64,000 bases of DNA, taken from VBAS01 sp964508655 (lineage in GTDB: Bacteria; Bacteroidota; Bacteroidia; Chitinophagales; Chitinophagaceae). The position numbers were made by a program, and so were the translations under genes. The stretch is taken from NCBI GenBank assembly GCA_964508655.1, contig CAZDUO010000010.1, positions 3,538 through 67,537 of the forward strand, given 5' to 3'. The notes under the pieces are model-generated. The model was not told the origin of the DNA. It saw only the letters and a list, made by a program, of their open reading frames with translations, and made no database searches. Below, piece after piece: positions 43,590-52,543 of the stretch. The first letter of the stretch is position 1. Each line of letters begins with the position of its first letter.

Positions 43590-44453
43590 TCATAATAATT
43601 TCTGGGCTAAATTAATTTTCTCCGGGTGAATTAATAAGGCATTAACCGCTCGGTTTATCCCGCCGGTTTTGATTGATTCTAACTTTCCGCTTTCAGTAAT
43701 CAGGAAAACCCTGTAAGAAAAATCTGCAGCGAAATTAAAAATATCTGCCTGGTCTGAATCAAATAAACCAAGCGTTTCAGGATTTATTTCTATTAAAATT
43801 ACAGGCGTAAACTTTTGCAGCAGTTGCTGCATGCCCTGCAACACTGAAACTTCACTGCCTTCCACATCAATTTTAATAATATCAACTTTAGCCAATCCCG
43901 AATTCGCAAACCAGTTATCAAGTGGCAGTGTTTTCACCTCTTCCTTCATGCCGGAATAATTTTCGGGTGGTTGAAATGAAGACATGCCCCTGTTATCCGC
44001 GCCGGAAATAAACAATGTTCTCAATTCTTCTACAGCGCCGGCTGCGGCATGTATTGCTTTTATGTTGCTGAAATGATTAAGGGCAATATTCCGGTTCAGC
44101 TCATCAAATAAAAAGCTTACCGGCTCAAAAGCCACAATTGTTGACTGCGGTTCCCGCCTTGCCGCCAGCAATGAAAAGTACCCGGTGTTTGCACCCACAT
44201 CCAAAAACACATCGCCGGGCCGGATCATTTTTTTCAGTGCATCACCCAGCGGTTTTTCATAATAGCCGTACCAGAACAGTTGCCGCTGTATGTGCTCCTC
44301 CGGCATCAGCCGCATAAAAAAACCTTCCGGCAGTTTTTTTACATACACTTTATCGGCAATGCCCAACAGGCGCATCAGCCTGAGGAAATACTTCAACCCC
44401 CTGTGCGGAAAAGAAAATCGTTTTACATACGCATTGAGTATTTTGTAAAGCAT
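43590..44453 (-). CDS. FkbM-family methyltransferase
   Basis: 287-residue SAM-dependent methyltransferase. The SAM-binding motif I is VFLDVGANTGYFSLLAA (about 77-93), the acidic post-I position is IVAFEPVSFLFDELNRN (about 102-118), and VDIIKIDVEGSEVSVLQGM (about 190-208) is the FkbM signature. Family members methylate hydroxyls on sugars or polyketides. The divergent flippase and the GT4 gene next to it suggest a role in surface glycan modification, but this is context only. Confidence 0.9.
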   Translation of the reverse strand: MLYKILNAYVKRFSFPHRGLKYFLRLMRLLGIADKVYVKKLPEGFFMRLMPEEHIQRQLFWYGYYEKPLGDALKKMIRPGDVFLDVGANTGYFSLLAARREPQSTIVAFEPVSFLFDELNRNIALNHFSNIKAIHAAAGAVEELRTLFISGADNRGMSSFQPPENYSGMKEEVKTLPLDNWFANSGLAKVDIIKIDVEGSEVSVLQGMQQLLQKFTPVILIEINPETLGLFDSDQADIFNFAADFSYRVFLITESGKLESIKTGGINRAVNALLIHPEKINLAQKLL

Positions 44454-44509
44454 GGAAAACGCTTCTGTATTTTGGCTAAAATTATATTTTATTTGCAGAA
44501 ACTTAAGCT

Positions 44510-45820
44510 GTGCTGCTGCTTATCCGCGGTTTCATTTACCGGCTCATTTTTACAGCCATTAATTTCCTGGTCAGCCTGCTGATTGCAAAACTGGCCGGCG
44601 CAGGTCAGTTTGGCTCCCTGTCTTTGATGATTGTAAATGCGGCCGCGTTTCATATTCTTACCGGCCTGGGCACCGATGCAGCCATCGTGTGGCATGGACT
44701 GTCGGAAAAAAAATTCAACCCTAACAAAGTTTTCAGTTTTACCATCGGTTCAGCTGCTCTTCAACTGTTAATTTTCATGGCAGTTGCAGGATTGTTTTTT
44801 TATATCACCGGCAGAAGCCTGCTCAGTGGAAACAAAAACACAGACATTTTTTTTGCCGAGCTCATTTATTTCACAGGGCTTGTTCTTACTGATAAATTCA
44901 TTTCGCTTTATTATTCGCAGCAACTGGCCGCTTTTTGCAATAAACTGCTGGCCGTTGCATCACTCGTGTTATTTGCTGTACTGGTAGCCGGTTGGTTGGG
45001 AAGTTTAATACCGGTAAAAAACAACCCGGTGTGGGTATTCAGCTTTTTTGTTTTTATACCGGCGCTGCTGCTGTTGATTTATTACCTGGTGAAATACCAT
45101 CCTGTTCCGGCAAGGTTTTCCAGGCAAGAATTAAAATCCTTTCTTTCTTTTTCTTCCATTGTTTTCCTTACTAACCTGGTTCAGTTTGTTGCATACCGTG
45201 CCGACTACTGGTTTATTGATGTTTTGCACGATAAAAAAGATGTCGGCATTTATGCACAGGCTGCCCGCTTTGCACAACTGCTCTGGATTCTTCCGGGCAT
45301 TGCGGCAGGCCTCGTCATACCGGCGCTTAAAAATGAAAAACAGAAACTTTCCAATGAAGAGTTCGCCGGCCTGTGCCGCCTGGTATTTTACAGTCATTTA
45401 GTTTTTGCTGTTGTTGCGGTGGCCGCCGCTTATCTTATTTATTCATTCATTCTCCCGCAGGAATATTTCAGCGGCTTCAGCGCATTACTGATTATGCTTC
45501 CGGGCTATATCTTTTTTACCATTACCACTATGATTGCAGCATGGTTTTCGGCTAACCGTCTTTTAAAAATTAATCTTTCAGGTTCTTTTATTTGTTGTGC
45601 TGTCATTCTGTTGCTCGACTGGTTACTGATACCGTCATATAATTATAAAGGCGCCGCCATCGCCAACCTTGTTTCTTACAGCATCACAACTTTTTTCTTC
45701 ATCTTCATGGCTTCAAAATCTGCACATGCAGGCCTGAAAGATTTTTTCGTCATCCGGTTTGCCGATTTTAAATTATTTTCTAAAAAAGTTTTACTGCAGC
45801 AAAATGCAGCAGAAGCATGA
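44510..45820 (+). CDS. Polysaccharide flippase-like (MATE/Wzx superfamily) membrane protein
   Basis: 436 residues with about twelve hydrophobic segments; the first, FIYRLIFTAINFLVSLLIAK, and GAGQFGSLSLMIVNAAA fit the oligosaccharide flippase family (polysaccharide biosynthesis protein). Likely moves lipid-linked sugar units across the inner membrane. The start is GTG 44510; no ATG lies nearby in frame. It overlaps the next gene by 4 bases (ATGA), which indicates translational coupling with the glycosyltransferase. Confidence 0.85.
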   Translation: MLLLIRGFIYRLIFTAINFLVSLLIAKLAGAGQFGSLSLMIVNAAAFHILTGLGTDAAIVWHGLSEKKFNPNKVFSFTIGSAALQLLIFMAVAGLFFYITGRSLLSGNKNTDIFFAELIYFTGLVLTDKFISLYYSQQLAAFCNKLLAVASLVLFAVLVAGWLGSLIPVKNNPVWVFSFFVFIPALLLLIYYLVKYHPVPARFSRQELKSFLSFSSIVFLTNLVQFVAYRADYWFIDVLHDKKDVGIYAQAARFAQLLWILPGIAAGLVIPALKNEKQKLSNEEFAGLCRLVFYSHLVFAVVAVAAAYLIYSFILPQEYFSGFSALLIMLPGYIFFTITTMIAAWFSANRLLKINLSGSFICCAVILLLDWLLIPSYNYKGAAIANLVSYSITTFFFIFMASKSAHAGLKDFFVIRFADFKLFSKKVLLQQNAAEA

Positions 45821-46968
45821 AACACATTCTTTACCTGCCCGGCTGGTTTCCTAACCGGAAAGATCCATTTCCCGGAGACTTTATTCTGCGCCATGCACAG
45901 GCTGCTTCGCTTTACAACCGCATCACCGTATTTTTTACGGCGCCGGATAAAGACATAAAAAAACCGGAGATAACAGAGCAGGCTATCAATGAAAATCTTC
46001 TTACAGTAATTTATTACTACCCGGCAGGCAGCCGCCTTTTGAAAACTGCATTCAACGGCATCCGCCGGTTTAATGCCTTAAGAAAAATGTACCAGGTTCA
46101 CTTTGGTAAAAAGTCACCCGACCTTGCTCATGTTCATGTGGCATGGCCTGCCGGTCTGTTTGCTCTGTACCTGAAAAAAAAATGGGGTCTGAAATATGTT
46201 TTAACCGAACATGAAACTATCTACATGCCGGGTCACGATAACTACCGTGTTCAATCTGCTTTCGAAAAAAAAATGCTCCCGGTTATTTACAGGCAGGCAG
46301 CAATAGTGCATGCCGTTTCACGCAGTCTTGGCGAAGCCTTGATAAATCAGAAATTGCTGAAACAAATGCCTGAAATTATACCCAATGTTGTGGACATGCA
46401 TTTGTTCAGCTATCATGAAAAAACAGTTAGTAATTCATTCCGTTTTATTCATGTGTCGGGCCTCACCCGGCAAAAAAACCCGGAAGGCATGCTGCAGGCA
46501 TTGGCTGAAGTAAAAAAACTGCGCAGCGATTTTACACTTACCATCATCGGTCCGGCCAATGAAAAAATCAAAGGCCTTGCAAAAAAACTTTCGCTGGATG
46601 ACAACATCATTTTTACCGGTGAATTACCTTATGAAGAAGTAGCAAAGAGGGTAAGCCAAAGCGATGCCATGATTCACTTCACCCGCTACGAAACTTTTGG
46701 ATGCGTGGTGGCTGAATCACTCTGCTGCGGGGTGCCGGTCATCATCAGCAATCTTGCTGTAACACGTGAACTGGTGACTGATGGCGTGAACGGATTGCTT
46801 GTGGAAGAAAGCAATGTGAGCCAGCTAGCTGAAAAGATTCTTTACTTCATGAACGGGAAATGGAAAATAGAATCCCGGCAGGTGGCAGAAGATTGCAGGG
46901 AAAGGTTTAATTATGAAAGGGTGGGCAAGCTGTTTGATGATTTTTACGGCAAGGTTCTCAACCTTTAA
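45817..46968 (+). CDS. GT4-family glycosyltransferase
   Basis: 383-residue GT-B enzyme that transfers a sugar from a nucleotide donor. The N-terminal half starts ILYLPGWFPNRKDPFPGDFI, with HVHVAWPAG near 104-112. The C-terminal half has HVSGLTRQKNPEGMLQAL (about 211-228), ELPYEEVAKRVSQSDAMIHF, and the donor-binding E-x7-E motif in ETFGCVVAESLCCGVPVI (about 291-308). It is coupled to the flippase gene. The 3' end overlaps the convergent acyl-CoA-binding gene by 11 bases. Acceptor and donor are unknown. Confidence 0.92.
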   Translation: MKHILYLPGWFPNRKDPFPGDFILRHAQAASLYNRITVFFTAPDKDIKKPEITEQAINENLLTVIYYYPAGSRLLKTAFNGIRRFNALRKMYQVHFGKKSPDLAHVHVAWPAGLFALYLKKKWGLKYVLTEHETIYMPGHDNYRVQSAFEKKMLPVIYRQAAIVHAVSRSLGEALINQKLLKQMPEIIPNVVDMHLFSYHEKTVSNSFRFIHVSGLTRQKNPEGMLQALAEVKKLRSDFTLTIIGPANEKIKGLAKKLSLDDNIIFTGELPYEEVAKRVSQSDAMIHFTRYETFGCVVAESLCCGVPVIISNLAVTRELVTDGVNGLLVEESNVSQLAEKILYFMNGKWKIESRQVAEDCRERFNYERVGKLFDDFYGKVLNL

Positions 46969-47215
46969 GTTTATTTACCAGTTCAATATATTCCTGCATG
47001 GCGGTCTCCCTCGGTTTTCCTTTCAAGGCCGACCACGCATCATGCTTGGCTTTATTTACTAAATCAAAAGGATTGGCCGGCGGCTCAGTGTTCACATCGC
47101 CGCTGGTGGCCTGCTTGTACAATGAATAAAGCTGAAGCAGTATTTCATTCGACGGTTTTTCATTCAGTATTTTGCTGTCGGCCACTGCCTTTTCAAACCT
47201 TGCTGTTAGTTCCAT
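46958..47215 (-). CDS. Acyl-CoA-binding protein
   Basis: 85-residue four-helix protein of the ACBP family, common in eukaryotes and found in some bacteria. Key motif LYSLYKQATSGDVN (about 29-42) contains the ligand-binding Tyr and Lys, and KHDAWSALKGKP (about 56-67) the second binding segment. It should bind long-chain acyl-CoA in the cytoplasm. The start at 47215 gives the usual family length (about 87). Confidence 0.93.
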   Translation of the reverse strand: MELTARFEKAVADSKILNEKPSNEILLQLYSLYKQATSGDVNTEPPANPFDLVNKAKHDAWSALKGKPRETAMQEYIELVNKLKG

Positions 47216-47343
47216 ACGTAAATATTTTCCCGAAAATTAAGATTTTGCCGGATGCGCACGTCATCATTTTTTTTTGCTGGCAATGAGAAAATCAGCTTTT
47301 ATTAATCTCAAAAAAAACGAACTTTAACCTCAAATAACTTGCA

Positions 47344-47799
47344 ATGAAAACAGTAAAGGACATTCTGAACAGCAAACCGGTTGCTTTCAATACAGTGCAT
47401 CCGGATGCGCTTGTTATTGATGCGCTGCAAATGCTGAACACCGTCAACCTCAGCTACCTGGTGGTGAAAAAGGATGATGAATTCAAAGGCATTTTCTGCG
47501 AGAGGGATTACAGCCGCAATGTGATTTTGAAAGGCCGCACAAGCGCCACTACCAAAGTGGCCGAAGTGATGACAGTTGATCTGCCAATGGTGAATACCGG
47601 CGACACAGTGGAGCATTGCATGAACCTGATGAACTCTCACCGGACACGGTATTTGCTGGCGTATGAAAACAACCGCTTTGCCGGCGTCATCACCATTCAC
47701 GACCTGCTGCGCCAGGTGATAACAAGCAAAGAAGCTGTATTTGACCACACGCTGGCAGAAAAACTTCTCGATCATGAAGAGGGAATGAAAATCTATTAA
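47344..47799 (+). CDS. Tandem CBS-domain protein
   Basis: 151 residues forming one CBS pair (about 8-65 and 73-130) and nothing else. Recognisable parts are DALVIDALQMLNTVNLSYLVV, GIFCERDYSRNVILKGR and VAEVMTVDLPMVNTGDTVEHCM. CBS pairs usually bind adenine nucleotides and act as regulatory modules; no partner domain is fused here. It is followed by a DUF2784 gene after 20 bases. Confidence 0.9.
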   Translation: MKTVKDILNSKPVAFNTVHPDALVIDALQMLNTVNLSYLVVKKDDEFKGIFCERDYSRNVILKGRTSATTKVAEVMTVDLPMVNTGDTVEHCMNLMNSHRTRYLLAYENNRFAGVITIHDLLRQVITSKEAVFDHTLAEKLLDHEEGMKIY

Positions 47800-47819
47800 A
47801 CCCGGCTGAATCCATCTGC

Positions 47820-48197
47820 ATGTATGAGTTTTTGAATGTCTTCTTTTTCGTTTTTCACTCTGCCGTAACGCTGTTCAATTGCTTCGGCTGGATATGGAAA
47901 AAAACCCGGCGCGGTAACCTGATTACGCTTTTCCTCACTGCATTTTCATGGTTTGTGCTGGGCATCTGGTTTGGCTGGGGCTACTGTGTGTGTACCGACT
48001 GGCACTGGGAAGTAAGGGAAAAACTGGGCATCTTCGACCAGTCGGTTTCTTATATTCATTTTTTGCTGCTGAAACTCACAGGCATCAATTTCAACCCCTC
48101 GCTGGTTGATAAAGTCACACTCATTGTATTTCTCGTTGCCGTTGTAATGAGTGTGGGTTTGAATGTGCGGGATTACCGCCGCAAAAAGGCAGAATAA
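47820..48197 (+). CDS. DUF2784 family membrane protein
   Basis: 125 residues with three or four membrane helices. Family-type features are FHSAVTLFNCFGWIWKKTRR (about 12-31), FGWGYCVCTDWHW (about 51-63), and a closing helix LIVFLVAVVMSVGLNV followed by RDYRRKK. Function unknown. It lies 20 bases after the CBS gene on the same strand and ends just before a small hairpin. Confidence 0.82.
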   Translation: MYEFLNVFFFVFHSAVTLFNCFGWIWKKTRRGNLITLFLTAFSWFVLGIWFGWGYCVCTDWHWEVREKLGIFDQSVSYIHFLLLKLTGINFNPSLVDKVTLIVFLVAVVMSVGLNVRDYRRKKAE

Positions 48198-48201
48198 AAT
48201 A

Positions 48202-48218
48202 CCCCGGAATACCCGGGG
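48202..48218 (+). terminator. Hairpin after DUF2784
   Basis: CCCCGG / CCGGGG with a 5-base loop, followed by CTTGTTTTA. The T-run is broken, so the call is moderate. It lies between convergent genes. Confidence 0.5.
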
Positions 48219-48235
48219 CTTGTTTTATTCACATG

Positions 48236-48493
48236 TTACATCACCAGACCTTCAGCTGGTTCGGTTTCAGCTTTTTGCTTTTTCTTTTTTTTCTTTTTGT
48301 CCTTTTTTGCTTTGGCAAAAAGATCACCGGCAAGCAGCTTACCGGCCCGCTTGACAGCTGCCTTAAATCGTTTTTCACCCACACCGTTTTTTAAATCCCC
48401 AAAAGCTGCTTCAAGTCTTTCCCTGATTGAGTTTCTGAATTTCTTTTTCTGTTTTTTACCGCCTGCTACCGGGCTTGCATTGTCCATAACCAA
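48236..48493 (-). CDS. Small lysine-rich protein of unknown function
   Basis: 85 residues (83 if started at the second Met, MDNASPVAGG). The middle (RNSIRERLEAAFGDLKNGVGEKRFKAAVKRAGKLLAGDLFA, read in pieces) looks helical and is strongly basic. It is followed by a run of lysines (AKKDKKKKKKKQK) and an acidic end (AETEPAEGLVM). The composition resembles histone-H1-like or nucleoid-associated small proteins, but no family could be assigned. It is convergent with DUF2784. Confidence 0.65.
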   Translation of the reverse strand: MVMDNASPVAGGKKQKKKFRNSIRERLEAAFGDLKNGVGEKRFKAAVKRAGKLLAGDLFAKAKKDKKKKKKKQKAETEPAEGLVM

Positions 48494-48567
48494 AAATTTG
48501 AGTCATTAAGGTAAGAAATTCCTCTTTACAGCAGCAAGGCGGGGGCAAAGAATTTCCCGGCCAGATC

Positions 48568-49761
48568 TTAAGCAAGTTTATTCAACCGGCTGTAAAAAAA
48601 GGAAACAAGCATTGAAACTCCGCCAGCTACAAACCAAAGCCAGGTAAAACTTGTGTTTTGTGCCAACTGCGAACCCGCTATTGGCCCAAGTGTTTGTGCC
48701 GCCGACCAGGCCATAGTGTAAAGGGCGGCATATTGACCCCGGTTTGCCTGCCGGGTTCTGCTTATCCAGAAACTGTTCATAAACGGCATGGCCAGCATTT
48801 CGCCGGCGGTGACGGTAAAAATCATGCAAAATGCCACCCCGGGCCCAATGCCGGGTATATTCAGCATCAGGAACGAAATACTTACCAGCATCACCCCCGT
48901 GGCAATGTATTGCAGGTTTTTCCTCCGGCCCTCCAGTTTGTAAATGAGCGCCATTTCAATCACGGCAATAATAATTCCGTTGGAAGCCAGCAACAAGCCA
49001 ATAAGCGGTTCAGAAAATTTCAATTCAGATTTAAAAAACACTGGCAGGTTGGTAAAAAGCTGGAAAAAACAACTGGCAAAAAACATAGTAAGGATGATAA
49101 ACAGCAGATAGGTTTTGTCGCGGTAAGCCGATGAGGTGGGTAATGATTCAGCGCTTTTGGTTTTCTCTTCTTTAAAATTCACCGGTTTTAAAAACAGCCA
49201 TATCATGATTGCCGCCATGATATTAGTGGCCCCATCTACCCAAAACAAAAGTTCGTAATTGATTTTTGCAAGCACTCCGCCCATCCCGCTGCCCACGGCC
49301 CAGCCAATGTTGATGGCAAGCCGGTTCAAAGAATAGGAACGGGTCCTGTTTTCCTCTTTACTGTAAAACGCTATAGCCGTAGAGTTGGCCGGACGGAAAG
49401 CTTCATTTACAAAACTGAGCAGGTAAGTGAAAAGGCAAATAAGAGGATAGCTTTTCATGTTCCCCAATACAAAAAACAGGATGCCGCCTCCCGTGAGTGT
49501 AATAATCTGTACCGGGTAAAAACCGATTTTATCAGTGAGCCTGCCGCCAAAATAAGCCCCGCTGAAAGCGCCAAGACCAAACAGCCCGAATACAAAACCC
49601 GCCTGCCCCACCGTATAACCTATGCTTGTAAGGTAAAGTGTCATGAACGGTACCACCATCGTACCGCTGCGATTGATGAGCATGACCAGCGTAAGCAGCC
49701 ATGTGGAGCGGGACAAGCCGGAGTAAGCATTTCGGTAGGCGGAGAAAACAGGCGCAAGCAT
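48568..49761 (-). CDS. MFS transporter, drug/metabolite-efflux type
   Basis: 397 residues with twelve predicted helices; the start is set at 49761 (MLAPVFSAYRNAYSGLSRSTW), because the 17 upstream residues are not typical. The MFS loop 2-3 motif is GRLTDKIGFYPVQ (about 77-89). The pattern AFRPANSTAIAFYSKEENRTRSYSLNRLAINIG resembles MdtH-like exporters. The substrate is unknown. A promoter with a full -7 element and a perfect palindrome lies directly upstream, between it and a divergent lipoprotein gene. Confidence 0.85.
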   Translation of the reverse strand: MLAPVFSAYRNAYSGLSRSTWLLTLVMLINRSGTMVVPFMTLYLTSIGYTVGQAGFVFGLFGLGAFSGAYFGGRLTDKIGFYPVQIITLTGGGILFFVLGNMKSYPLICLFTYLLSFVNEAFRPANSTAIAFYSKEENRTRSYSLNRLAINIGWAVGSGMGGVLAKINYELLFWVDGATNIMAAIMIWLFLKPVNFKEEKTKSAESLPTSSAYRDKTYLLFIILTMFFASCFFQLFTNLPVFFKSELKFSEPLIGLLLASNGIIIAVIEMALIYKLEGRRKNLQYIATGVMLVSISFLMLNIPGIGPGVAFCMIFTVTAGEMLAMPFMNSFWISRTRQANRGQYAALYTMAWSAAQTLGPIAGSQLAQNTSFTWLWFVAGGVSMLVSFFYSRLNKLA

Positions 49762-49771
49762 AGCAGGTAAG

Positions 49772-49808
49772 CAAAAATACCGCTTGTATAATTTTTGACA
49801 ATTGTCAA
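49772..49808 (-). promoter_or_regulatory. Promoter of the MFS gene with a 14-base palindrome
   Basis: On the minus strand, TATTTTTG (49772-49779) fits TAnnTTTG, and a TTG lies 19 bases upstream. TTGACAATTGTCAA (49795-49808) is a perfect palindrome overlapping that -33 element, and it sits between two divergent genes, so a regulator may bind here. Confidence 0.5.
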
Positions 49809-49867
49809 TCACCGTTTTTACACTGAAAATATTTTTTTACTATTTTTAAAAAACTAAAACCAAACGA

Positions 49868-50227
49868 ATGAAACGATTTTTTGCCCTTGCCGCCATTGCG
49901 GCCACTACACTTGTGCTTGCTTATTGCTCTTCGGCAAAAAAAGCCGCCAAGGCAAAACAGCAGGAACCCAAATCTACTTATGCCGCCCACCTTTCTACTG
50001 TAATACAGACCAGTTGTGCGCCCTGTCATATACCTTCAAAAGGCGGTAATAAAAAGGCGTTTGACGTTTATGCCAATGTTAAAACCGACATTGATGAGAT
50101 GATCCGGCGTATTGAACTGAACCCGACAGACAAAGGGTTTATGCCTTTCAGAAAAACAGAAAAACTACCGGCCGATGTGGTGGCTGTTTTCAAAAAATGG
50201 AAAGAAGATGGCATGCTGGAGAATTAA
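49868..50227 (+). CDS. Small lipoprotein with one CXXCH haem motif
   Basis: 119 residues. A lipoprotein signal ends at Cys20 (LVLAYC). The mature part has a single c-type haem motif CAPCH (about 56-60) within STVIQTSCAPCHIPSKGG, and a candidate distal methionine in FMPFRKTEKL (about 95-104). This is the pattern of short periplasmic cytochrome-like domains that Bacteroidota attach to lipoproteins. Haem attachment would need a cytochrome c maturation system, which is not in the window. It ends before a strong terminator. Confidence 0.78.
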   Translation: MKRFFALAAIAATTLVLAYCSSAKKAAKAKQQEPKSTYAAHLSTVIQTSCAPCHIPSKGGNKKAFDVYANVKTDIDEMIRRIELNPTDKGFMPFRKTEKLPADVVAVFKKWKEDGMLEN

Positions 50228-50253
50228 ACAACCTGCCGGTTGCTGACGATATT

Positions 50254-50283
50254 AAAAGGAGTTTCGCTGGAAGCTCCTTTTTT
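50254..50283 (+). terminator. Terminator after the CXXCH lipoprotein
   Basis: AAAAGGAGTTTC pairs with GAAGCTCCTTTT (one G-U pair) around a GCTG loop, and the T-run extends to 50283. Confidence 0.85.
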
Positions 50284-50315
50284 ATTAACTTTCTTAAGCA
50301 AATCAAAAAACTACC

Positions 50316-51293
50316 ATGAACGAAGTGGTAAACTGCGCTGCCTATGCCGACGGCCGGCGGGTGACTGATGTGGCATTGCCAGACGTGCACACCGTGCTGA
50401 AGCAGGAAGATCAGTTTGTATGGATTGGCCTGCACGAACCTTCAGAGGAAGTGCTGGCACAGGTGCGGGAAGAATTTGAACTGCACGAACTGGCCGTTGA
50501 AGATGCACACAATGCCCACCAGCGGCCGAAAATTGAAATGTACGGCGACACGCTTTTTATCGTGATGCGCACTGCCCGGGCTAATCATATGCAGCACCAC
50601 ATCGTATTTGGCGAAACCCATTTTTTTGTGGGTAAAAATTTTATTGTCACTGTCCGCCATGGTTCCTCGGCTTCGTACACACCCGTAAGGGAACGCTGTG
50701 AAAGCACTCCGCACCTGCTGAAAAAAGGCCAGGGCTTTGCCCTTTATGCCGTAATGGATTTTATTGTTGACCAGTATTTCCCCGTGGTGCATATGCTGGA
50801 GATGGACCTGGAAGCCATCGAAGAAAAAGTTTTTAAAGAAAAACCCAGCCGCGATACAACCGAACAGATTTATACACTCAAGCGGGAACTGCTGGATGTG
50901 AAGCGTGCCGTTTCGCCGCTGATTGACATCTGTAACCGGCTGATGCGTTTCGATTACAAAAATATTTCGGAAGAAACTCAACCCTACTTCCGCGACGTGT
51001 ACGACCATGTAATCCGGATAAATGAAATGGTGGAAAATACAAGGGAACTGCTCAACACGGCGCTGGAAGCAAACTTCTCGCTCATTTCCATTTCGCAAAG
51101 CGATGTTTCAAAAAAATTTGCCGGCTGGGCAGCCATCATTGCGGTACCCACTATGGTAGCCGGTTTTTATGGAATGAATTTTGAATTCATGCCCGAGCTT
51201 CGCTGGCATTACGGCTATTTCTTTATCATTGGCATCACCATCCTGGTTTGTATTACACTTTACTACTTCTTTCGCCGTTCCGGCTGGCTGTAA
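50316..51293 (+). CDS. corA: CorA-family magnesium/cobalt channel
   Basis: 325-residue pentameric divalent-cation channel. The large cytoplasmic N-terminal domain (about 1-255) includes FVWIGLHEPSEEVL and LAVEDAHNAHQRPKIE. Two C-terminal helices follow; the signature GMN is at 286-288 in YGMNFEFMPEL, and the tail is basic (RRSGWL). Length is close to E. coli CorA (316). The substrate (Mg2+, Co2+ or Ni2+) cannot be told from sequence. Confidence 0.95.
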   Translation: MNEVVNCAAYADGRRVTDVALPDVHTVLKQEDQFVWIGLHEPSEEVLAQVREEFELHELAVEDAHNAHQRPKIEMYGDTLFIVMRTARANHMQHHIVFGETHFFVGKNFIVTVRHGSSASYTPVRERCESTPHLLKKGQGFALYAVMDFIVDQYFPVVHMLEMDLEAIEEKVFKEKPSRDTTEQIYTLKRELLDVKRAVSPLIDICNRLMRFDYKNISEETQPYFRDVYDHVIRINEMVENTRELLNTALEANFSLISISQSDVSKKFAGWAAIIAVPTMVAGFYGMNFEFMPELRWHYGYFFIIGITILVCITLYYFFRRSGWL

Positions 51294-51365
51294 TTTTATT
51301 AGCGCTTTTGATATTTGTAAGGTGAAATGACGATTAAGCTGTTTACATTGCTCCAAAATTTTTGG

Positions 51366-51827
51366 ATGAAACCAGGAATTACAATTTTTGGAGCTGTATT
51401 AATTTTTTTGATCGCCTGCAACCAACAGAAAACCGGTACTGAAGAGCACAAGGATGACAGTGACATACCCGCTGCAAAAACAGAAACGGTACATCACGAA
51501 ACTGTTTTGACGCTTAACGATGGCAAGAAATGGAAACTGGATGAACCAACAAGGACAAATCTGCAGGCTATTCAAAAAATCTTTGACGAATCATTAAAGG
51601 AACCAATACCTGTTTATTCAACGCTTGCCTCAAAATTGCAGGAGAGTGCAAACAAACTGGTTAGCGAATGCAAAATGAGCGGCAAAGATCATGATATGCT
51701 GCACGCCTGGCTTGAAAGATTTTTTTCTGCTTTAATGGAATTGAAATCAGCTGAGCCGGATAAACAAGAAACGGCTTATCATACTATCGAACAGCTATTA
51801 AAAAATTTTGATTCTTATTTTGAATAA
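51366..51827 (+). CDS. Lipoprotein of unknown function
   Basis: 153 residues from ATG 51366 (MKPGITIFGAVLIFLIAC), which places the lipobox Cys at residue 18; an ATG at 51327 with an AAGGTGA upstream would add 13 residues. The mature protein has an acidic linker (TGTEEHKDDSDIPAAKTETVHHET), then VLTLNDGKKWKLDEPTRTNLQAI and a helical segment ending KNFDSYFE. It looks like a small periplasmic helical domain; several His, Cys and Met residues (SECKMSGKDHDMLHAW) could bind a metal, but this is a guess. Confidence 0.65.
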   Translation: MKPGITIFGAVLIFLIACNQQKTGTEEHKDDSDIPAAKTETVHHETVLTLNDGKKWKLDEPTRTNLQAIQKIFDESLKEPIPVYSTLASKLQESANKLVSECKMSGKDHDMLHAWLERFFSALMELKSAEPDKQETAYHTIEQLLKNFDSYFE

Positions 51828-51860
51828 ATACAACAACGTAAACTCCTGTTGCATTGCCGG

Positions 51861-52442
51861 TCAAAAATTTTTTGCCCTGCTATTTGCCATTTTCATCCGT
51901 TGCAGGCGGGCTGTAAAATCGTTCTGCATATACACCAGGTACAGTTCCTTCACGCCATATCCGCCGCTGACAACCGGGTAGATGTAAAAATATTCCAGGC
52001 TGAGCCACCGGGTTTTCCATACATAGTGATCGGTATAATGGGCGGCCTGGTTTGATACACCTGTTTTGCTTTTCCTTGTTTCGGCATTATCACTCCGGTC
52101 TTCGGTTGGCTGTCCAAAAGCAGATTTGCAGGCATCAATCAAACCGGCATAATGCTCGGGTGATACTTTCACGATGATTTTTGAAAGCGTGTCTTTCAGG
52201 TAATACAGCTCGATGGTTTTTACCGGGATGTCGCCAATCTTTTCCCGTGTAACGCTTAATACTACTTTATCACCGCCTTCTTCATTTTTTACTTTTATGC
52301 CTGTACCGATAACATAACGGGTACCCAGTTTATAAGTTTTGAAACCGTTATTGTCTTCCAGGTTTTTGAGGTTTTGAGCCGGCAGGCCGGAGGAAATAAA
52401 TATAGCGGCCGTCATGATAATTAGTTGGGAAGGCTTTTTCAT
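51861..52442 (-). CDS. Secreted protein of unknown function
   Basis: 193 residues from ATG 52442 (MKKPSQLIIMTAAIFISSGLPAQ, a signal peptide with cleavage after AQ at about 23). The frame is open upstream but the added residues do not look like a protein start. The mature part (NNGFKTYKLGTRYVIGTGIK ... IELYYLKDTLSKIIVKV) has alternating beta-like patterns and one Cys. It lies 101 bases downstream of the sigma factor gene on the same strand. No family recognised. Confidence 0.65.
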   Translation of the reverse strand: MKKPSQLIIMTAAIFISSGLPAQNLKNLEDNNGFKTYKLGTRYVIGTGIKVKNEEGGDKVVLSVTREKIGDIPVKTIELYYLKDTLSKIIVKVSPEHYAGLIDACKSAFGQPTEDRSDNAETRKSKTGVSNQAAHYTDHYVWKTRWLSLEYFYIYPVVSGGYGVKELYLVYMQNDFTARLQRMKMANSRAKNF

Positions 52443-52543
52443 AGTAATAAATGCTGCACAAAAATTTATCATAGCAATAATCGTGCAAGCCGGCACAGGA
52501 AATTTATCAGCCGTGATAAATGAACCCGGGAAACCGGAAAATT

